Assembly: GCA_964451415.1 (NCBI GenBank)
Contig: CAYVHU010000002.1
Span: 124,001-188,000 of the forward strand
Reading direction: 5' to 3'
DNA: 64,000 bases
Origin: CAYVHU01 sp964451415
GTDB lineage: Bacteria > Pseudomonadota > Alphaproteobacteria > Rhodospirillales > Magnetovibrionaceae
The notes beneath the pieces were generated by a model. The model was not told the origin of the DNA, ran no database searches, and was given only the letters and a program-made list of their open reading frames with translations. Positions 60,266 through 64,000 of the stretch are shown here, in pieces. Position numbers and translations under genes: made by a program. Each line of letters begins with the position of its first letter. Within the stretch, counting starts at the first letter, position 1.

Positions 60266-62542
60266 TCATTTTGTCAGAGCCATGAAAAGCTGCGGCAACT
60301 TTTCCGGTAACCGCGCAACGCGGTCGACGACGCTGTAGCGTGTGCCGAAGATCTCCGCCACATAGCTGTCGGCCGTACGATCGAGGTTGATGCAATGGGT
60401 GTAGACGCCGCGTTGATCCAGTTCCAAAACCGCCTTGTGCGCATCCTTGATGAGATATTCTTCGTCATCCACATCAATGTCCGAAGGCTCGCCGTCACTC
60501 AGCACCAATAAGAGTTTCTTGTCCGCCTTGCGCTGCGCAAGCATGTGCCCGCAGTGGCGCAACGCCGCCCCCATACGGGTCGAATATCCCGCCTCGATGG
60601 CAGCCAGGCGGCCCTTGACCTCGTCCCCCCAGTTCTCGCCATAGCCTTTGATGTGCTGATAGCGCACTTCATGGCGGGTGTTGGAAGAAAACCCGGCGAT
60701 GGCGAATTCGTCGCCCAGCCGATCAATGGACCATCCCAGAAGGCTCACCGCCTCAAGGGAGATTTCCAGGACGCTTTGATCACAGCCCTGTGCCGTTTGC
60801 GCGCCCGACTGCGAAAGGTCCATCAGCAACGACACGGCAATATTTCGTCCATCGGTACGATGGCTCATATTGATGCGCGGATCGGGTGTGGCACCCGCGC
60901 GGAAATCGATCAGTGAGCGGACCGCTACGTCCAAATCCAATTCCGCGCCGTCTTCTTGATAGCGCTCGCGCACATAGTGTTGGGGCTTGAGGCTTTCCAG
61001 CAGTTGCTTGAGACGCTTCGCCAATACCGCATGCTTGATCAGAATCTTGTCGATCACCTCCACATCTCCCGACGGGTGCAGGCTTTCATACAAGCTCACC
61101 CAATCCGGACGATAGGTCTGGGAATGATCGTCCCATTCCGGGTAATGACGCGGCGGCAGTCCGCCTTGCTCATCGTCCGGCGCATCAGAAGTGGCTTTGT
61201 CCTGCTGCGGGAGCGTTTCTTCTTCATCGCCCAGATCGTGAAACTTCCACAAGTTTCTGTTGTCATCGCGATAATCGATTTCAGTGTCCGCAAAATACAT
61301 GTTGGCCGACTGGTCTTGCTGGCGGCGCGTACGGGCGACAAACGATATGGCCAGTTCGGCAATTTCGCGGGTAGAGCCCTCGCCTTTCGCCATGAGGTTA
61401 TGAAACCGTTTCACATATTCATTTATGTCTTCATTCTTATAGGGATGTTCGTCATCCAGCACGGCATAGGAAAACATCGTCAAACGATGGCGGATACATG
61501 ATTCCACGTCCGGGTCGCAATCGTCTTCGATGGGTTTGGGGTGCAGGCGTTTGAACACGGCGCGCAGCCCTGGATAAAACCGCATAGCCAGATATTCAAC
61601 GCGGACGTCTTCAAACATTTCCGCCGCAACGCGCTGAAAAGGGCTGAGGTTGTCGGCAAAGATGGCCGTGCTCCAGCGCCGGTGCGCGGCGATGTGCGTC
61701 AACAAGGCGCGATAGCGGTCGATTCCCGAAACGCCAGCGCCCGGCGCGCTCTCAAAATCATCATAGACGTCCGGCAGGTGGACGCCCAATTGATCGAAAT
61801 ACGCTTGCGGCTTGCGCAACTCGTCAAAGCCCATGGAATACGGGATGAACTGAACGTTTTCCGCCCACAGGGCCTGCATATAAAGCTCAAGCTTGCGCTG
61901 CACATCGGCAAACAACGTCCCGTGACGTTCGCGCGCGAAAATCGCCTTGCTGTCAGCCGCCTGAACCGCAAAATAATCCCGTTGGCGATCCGGGTTGTTC
62001 AAAAAATGAAGACTTCCGTATGTGCTCCAGTTTTTCAAGCCCTCAAGGGACAGGCGCGAGAGCAAAAACGGCATCTGGTTCAGCATTTCCACAAGGCCGG
62101 GACTGGGAATGGTGGCGTGGTGGCCGTGGATCGAAACCGTGGTCGCGTTCATCATGTCGAACACGACGGTGATGTAAGCTTCCATCTGTTCTTGCGTGCC
62201 AAGACGGCGCGCCGCGGTGCCCACACTTTGCAAAAACGCCAAAATGGCCTGACCGTTGGGGGTCCGCGACATGTCCCACACCGCCTGGGAGATCGTGTCC
62301 AAAATCTCTTCACCCAACGCCTCGGCAACGGTGGGCATGGTTTCCAGATAGACCAGAACCGGCTCGAACCCGCGCCCGACATGGCAGATCCGCGATGCGC
62401 CCTCCAGATAGCGTTTTACCCCAAGCGCACTTAAGCGGTGGTGTGCATCCTCCATACACCCCGCAAACGCGGTGTCGAGCTGTTCGAACCCGCACGACAA
62501 CTGCGCACGCAACGCATCCAGTTCGGCTTGGGTGAGGGTCAT
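60266..62542 (-). CDS. cbbO: RuBisCO activase subunit CbbO (VWA protein)
   Basis: 758 aa from ATG 62542. Von Willebrand factor A-domain partner of CbbQ in the CbbQO RuBisCO activase, related to NorD. The N-terminal helical part (about 1-500) includes LSRLSLEGLKNWSTYG and ISFVARTRRQQDQSANMYFADTEIDYRDD; the C-terminal VWA domain has the MIDAS motif LLMDLSQSG (DxSxS) near residue 575, GFSSNTRH and LLVLSDGEPSDID with the MIDAS Asp. It follows cbbQ by 22 bp on the same strand. Confidence 0.96.
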   Translation of the reverse strand: MTLTQAELDALRAQLSCGFEQLDTAFAGCMEDAHHRLSALGVKRYLEGASRICHVGRGFEPVLVYLETMPTVAEALGEEILDTISQAVWDMSRTPNGQAILAFLQSVGTAARRLGTQEQMEAYITVVFDMMNATTVSIHGHHATIPSPGLVEMLNQMPFLLSRLSLEGLKNWSTYGSLHFLNNPDRQRDYFAVQAADSKAIFARERHGTLFADVQRKLELYMQALWAENVQFIPYSMGFDELRKPQAYFDQLGVHLPDVYDDFESAPGAGVSGIDRYRALLTHIAAHRRWSTAIFADNLSPFQRVAAEMFEDVRVEYLAMRFYPGLRAVFKRLHPKPIEDDCDPDVESCIRHRLTMFSYAVLDDEHPYKNEDINEYVKRFHNLMAKGEGSTREIAELAISFVARTRRQQDQSANMYFADTEIDYRDDNRNLWKFHDLGDEEETLPQQDKATSDAPDDEQGGLPPRHYPEWDDHSQTYRPDWVSLYESLHPSGDVEVIDKILIKHAVLAKRLKQLLESLKPQHYVRERYQEDGAELDLDVAVRSLIDFRAGATPDPRINMSHRTDGRNIAVSLLMDLSQSGAQTAQGCDQSVLEISLEAVSLLGWSIDRLGDEFAIAGFSSNTRHEVRYQHIKGYGENWGDEVKGRLAAIEAGYSTRMGAALRHCGHMLAQRKADKKLLLVLSDGEPSDIDVDDEEYLIKDAHKAVLELDQRGVYTHCINLDRTADSYVAEIFGTRYSVVDRVARLPEKLPQLFMALTK

Positions 62543-62564
62543 GAGCGGCCTCGGTTTTGTAAAT

Positions 62565-63368
62565 TTACGCGAACACCGCATCAATGGCGTTGTTCAAGGT
62601 CGCGAGAATATCGTCATCATCGGTGATCGGGGCCACCAGCGCCATGCGACAGGCCGCGCGCGGGGCGACGCCGCGCTTGATGAGACGCGCGCCATACACC
62701 AGCAGGCGGGTGGAAATGCCCTCGTCCAGGCCGTGGCCCTTCAAGTTGCGCGCGGCTTCGGCCACCTTGACCAGATGGGCGGCGGTATCTTCAAGGCAGC
62801 CGGTTTCCCGGACAATGATGTCGATTTCAATTTCGGGCGCGGCATAATCGAAATTCAAGGCGCAAAAGCGCTGCTTGGTGGAGGTCTTCAAATCCTTCAT
62901 CAGGCTTTGGTAGCCGGGATTGTAGCTGATCACCAACTGGAAATCGTCGTGCGCTTTCAGCAATTCGCCCTTTTTATCCAGCGGCAAGGTACGCCGGTGG
63001 TCGCTCAAGGGGTGAATGACGACGGTGGTATCCTGGCGCGCTTCCACCACTTCGTCCAAATAGCAGATCGCACCGATGCGCGCCGCGACACTCAACGGGC
63101 CATCCAGCCAATGGGTGCCGTCCGCGTCCAGCAAATAGCGCCCAACCAAATCGGACGCCGTCATGTCTTCGTTGCACGCCACCGTGATCAACGGCCTTTG
63201 CAGCTTCCACGCCATATATTCGATAAAGCGCGACTTTCCACATCCGGTGGGGCCCTTGATCATTACCGGCAAACGTTCGGCGTAAGCGGCCTCATAGAGC
63301 GCCACTTCACTCGCGACGGAGCGATAGAACGGTTCTTGCGAGATCAAATACTGTGCAACGTCGGGCAT
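62565..63368 (-). CDS. cbbQ: RuBisCO activase AAA+ subunit CbbQ
   Basis: MoxR-type AAA+ ATPase, 267 aa, that with CbbO removes inhibitory sugar phosphates from RuBisCO. Walker A is MIKGPTGCGKSRFIEYMA (residues 36-53), Walker B is AICYLDEVVEARQD near 100, then VVIHPLSDHRRTLPLDKKGE and LVISYNPGYQSLMKDLKTSTKQRF (sensor 1 and arginine finger). It lies between cbbM and cbbO; a hairpin terminator at 63395-63434 separates it from cbbM. Confidence 0.97.
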   Translation of the reverse strand: MPDVAQYLISQEPFYRSVASEVALYEAAYAERLPVMIKGPTGCGKSRFIEYMAWKLQRPLITVACNEDMTASDLVGRYLLDADGTHWLDGPLSVAARIGAICYLDEVVEARQDTTVVIHPLSDHRRTLPLDKKGELLKAHDDFQLVISYNPGYQSLMKDLKTSTKQRFCALNFDYAAPEIEIDIIVRETGCLEDTAAHLVKVAEAARNLKGHGLDEGISTRLLVYGARLIKRGVAPRAACRMALVAPITDDDDILATLNNAIDAVFA

Positions 63369-63394
63369 TGGGGAACCCTTCTTAAAGTCTTGAG

Positions 63395-63434
63395 AAAAAA
63401 ACGGCCGGAAACACCATCGCTTCCGGCCGTTTTC
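63395..63434 (-). terminator. Rho-independent terminator/attenuator between cbbM and cbbQ
   Basis: On the minus strand AAACGGCCGGAA pairs with TTCCGGCCGTTT around an approximately 10-base loop, followed by a run of seven Ts. A 12-bp stem that should let only part of the cbbM transcript read into cbbQO. Confidence 0.93.
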
Positions 63435-63457
63435 AGAAATGGGCTAAGCGCGAAGGC

Positions 63458-64000
63458 TTATTTATGCACGCCCAGTTTTTCACGCCAACCCGGGAAGATA
63501 TTGTCGGCATCTGCGGGGAAGCTCTCGAACGCACGCGCGAACTCGTTGTGTTCCTTCGCGAATTCGACCGGGTCCGCACCCTCTTTCCAGCATTCATAGG
63601 CCTGACGCAGTGAAATCGCGCCTGCCGCCGGGCTGTCGATGTGACCGTAGGACCCACCGCCTGCGGTATTGATCACGTTGGCGTGGCCCAGGTTCTCGAA
63701 GAAGCCCGGCAAACGCAACGCGTTCATGCCGCCGGAAATGATCGGCGTGGTCGGCTTCATGCCCAGCCATTCCTGGTGGTAGAAGGGTCCGTCGGCGCTG
63801 TCGCGTTCGATCATGTAGGCAATGCCCCTGTCGTCTGCCGCCCCTTCCATCTTGCCGTAGCCCATGGTGCCGACATGAATACCCGAAGCGCCTTGCAAGC
63901 GGCTCATCTTGGCCAGCACGAACGCGGTGTACCCGCGCTTGGTGGACGGCGAGGTCACGGCACCGTGACCGGCGCGGTGGTAATGCAGAAACTGGCCTGC
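63458..64000 (-). CDS. cbbM: Form II RuBisCO large subunit CbbM, C-terminal part (5' end outside window)
   Basis: The frame is open to base 64000; about 180 C-terminal residues of a ~460-aa enzyme are seen. AGQFLHYHRAGHGAVTSPST carries the active-site His of RuBisCO, then KRGYTAFVLAKMSRLQGASGIHVGTMGYGKMEG with phosphate-binding GTM-GKMEG, PIISGGMNALRLPGFFENLG, and GGGSYGHIDSPAAGAISLRQAYE. The insertion pattern and short C terminus (WREKLGVHK) are form II, not form I. First gene of cbbM-cbbQ-cbbO. Confidence 0.98.
   Translation of the reverse strand, partial: AGQFLHYHRAGHGAVTSPSTKRGYTAFVLAKMSRLQGASGIHVGTMGYGKMEGAADDRGIAYMIERDSADGPFYHQEWLGMKPTTPIISGGMNALRLPGFFENLGHANVINTAGGGSYGHIDSPAAGAISLRQAYECWKEGADPVEFAKEHNEFARAFESFPADADNIFPGWREKLGVHK

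Noticed and set aside
61541..63599. Long open frames on the plus strand (297 and 375 codons)
   Set aside because: Antisense to cbbO and cbbQ, which carry clear Walker and MIDAS motifs.
1..64000. CRISPR array, transposase, integrase, attachment site, rRNA or replication origin
   Set aside because: Looked for regular spaced repeats, transposase motifs, tRNA-edge duplications and DnaA-box clusters; none was seen.

Overview
The window is a gene-dense, moderately GC-rich stretch from an alphaproteobacterium, most likely a marine Rhodospirillales-type lineage (Magnetospira, Magnetovibrio or Thalassospira relatives would fit; this is inference from gene content, not a taxonomic match). Supporting traits are an ALA synthase (HemA, the alphaproteobacterial C4 route), a CpaB-F type Tad pilus locus, an LdtR-like MarR regulator, TrmFO, a TIGR02186-type protein beside a TauE exporter, and a form II RuBisCO with CbbQ/CbbO. 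No rRNA, tRNA, CRISPR array, insertion sequence or phage gene was found. This reads as chromosomal core plus lineage-specific accessory genes.

Layout. 1-6.4 kb: 3' end of glutaryl-CoA dehydrogenase, a small orphan, the NAD de novo cluster nadA-nadC-nadB, and an SDR/HAD pair. 6.4-11 kb: an Hpt-REC-REC-GGDEF regulator, a MarR regulator, a GT-C-like membrane protein and a DUF6166-like protein. 11.1-26.5 kb: a complete Tad/Flp pilus locus. The forward operon is cpaB-C-D-E-F-tadB-tadC. The reverse block is flp, cpaA and a GT87-like protein, then a Crp-type regulator, a PilZ protein and TadD. Three TadE/TadG-type pseudopilins follow. The 59-residue pilin gene flp is very short and easily missed. 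26.5-39.2 kb: hemN, an ELM1-like protein, a TPP enzyme, hspQ, pyrE, an EnvZ/OmpR-type two-component system facing a Met/Gly-rich periplasmic protein, a tandem Usp, a class III aminotransferase and hemA. 39.3-51.3 kb: a PadR-like regulator, an Hpt protein, a receiver protein carrying a FliM-like tail peptide, uvrA, a CYTH-CHAD protein, a membrane rhodanese, trmFO, a GST, an ankyrin-type exported protein and a squalene-synthase-like protein. 51.4-55.3 kb: sodB and ubiT-ubiU-ubiV for O2-independent ubiquinone synthesis. 54.8-58.3 kb: a sulfur-linked module of a DsrE-like protein, an ArsR repressor, TauE, a TIGR02186-like protein and Usp. 58.3-64 kb: a B12-riboswitch-controlled CbiM-like permease, then rpe and cbbO-cbbQ-cbbM (cbbM cut by the window edge).

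How it fits together. Form II RuBisCO with its CbbQO activase, anaerobic quinone synthesis, oxygen-independent HemN and a persulfide-sensor-like ArsR repressor point to an organism fixing CO2 at low oxygen, probably with sulfur compounds. The Tad locus holds its own Crp-type and PilZ proteins, and two CRP-like palindromes lie in its promoter regions; a third, near-perfect one precedes the PadR-like gene.

Most noteworthy are: the receiver protein ending in a FliM N-terminal peptide; the CRP-like boxes; the OmpR-type direct repeat in front of the Met-rich protein; the ArsR/TauE sulfur module with its 16-bp palindrome; and a recurrent habit of 12-18 bp tandem duplications at gene ends and in leaders, two of which create short upstream reading frames before nadB and ubiT. 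All identities were read by eye from protein motifs; no database search was run.
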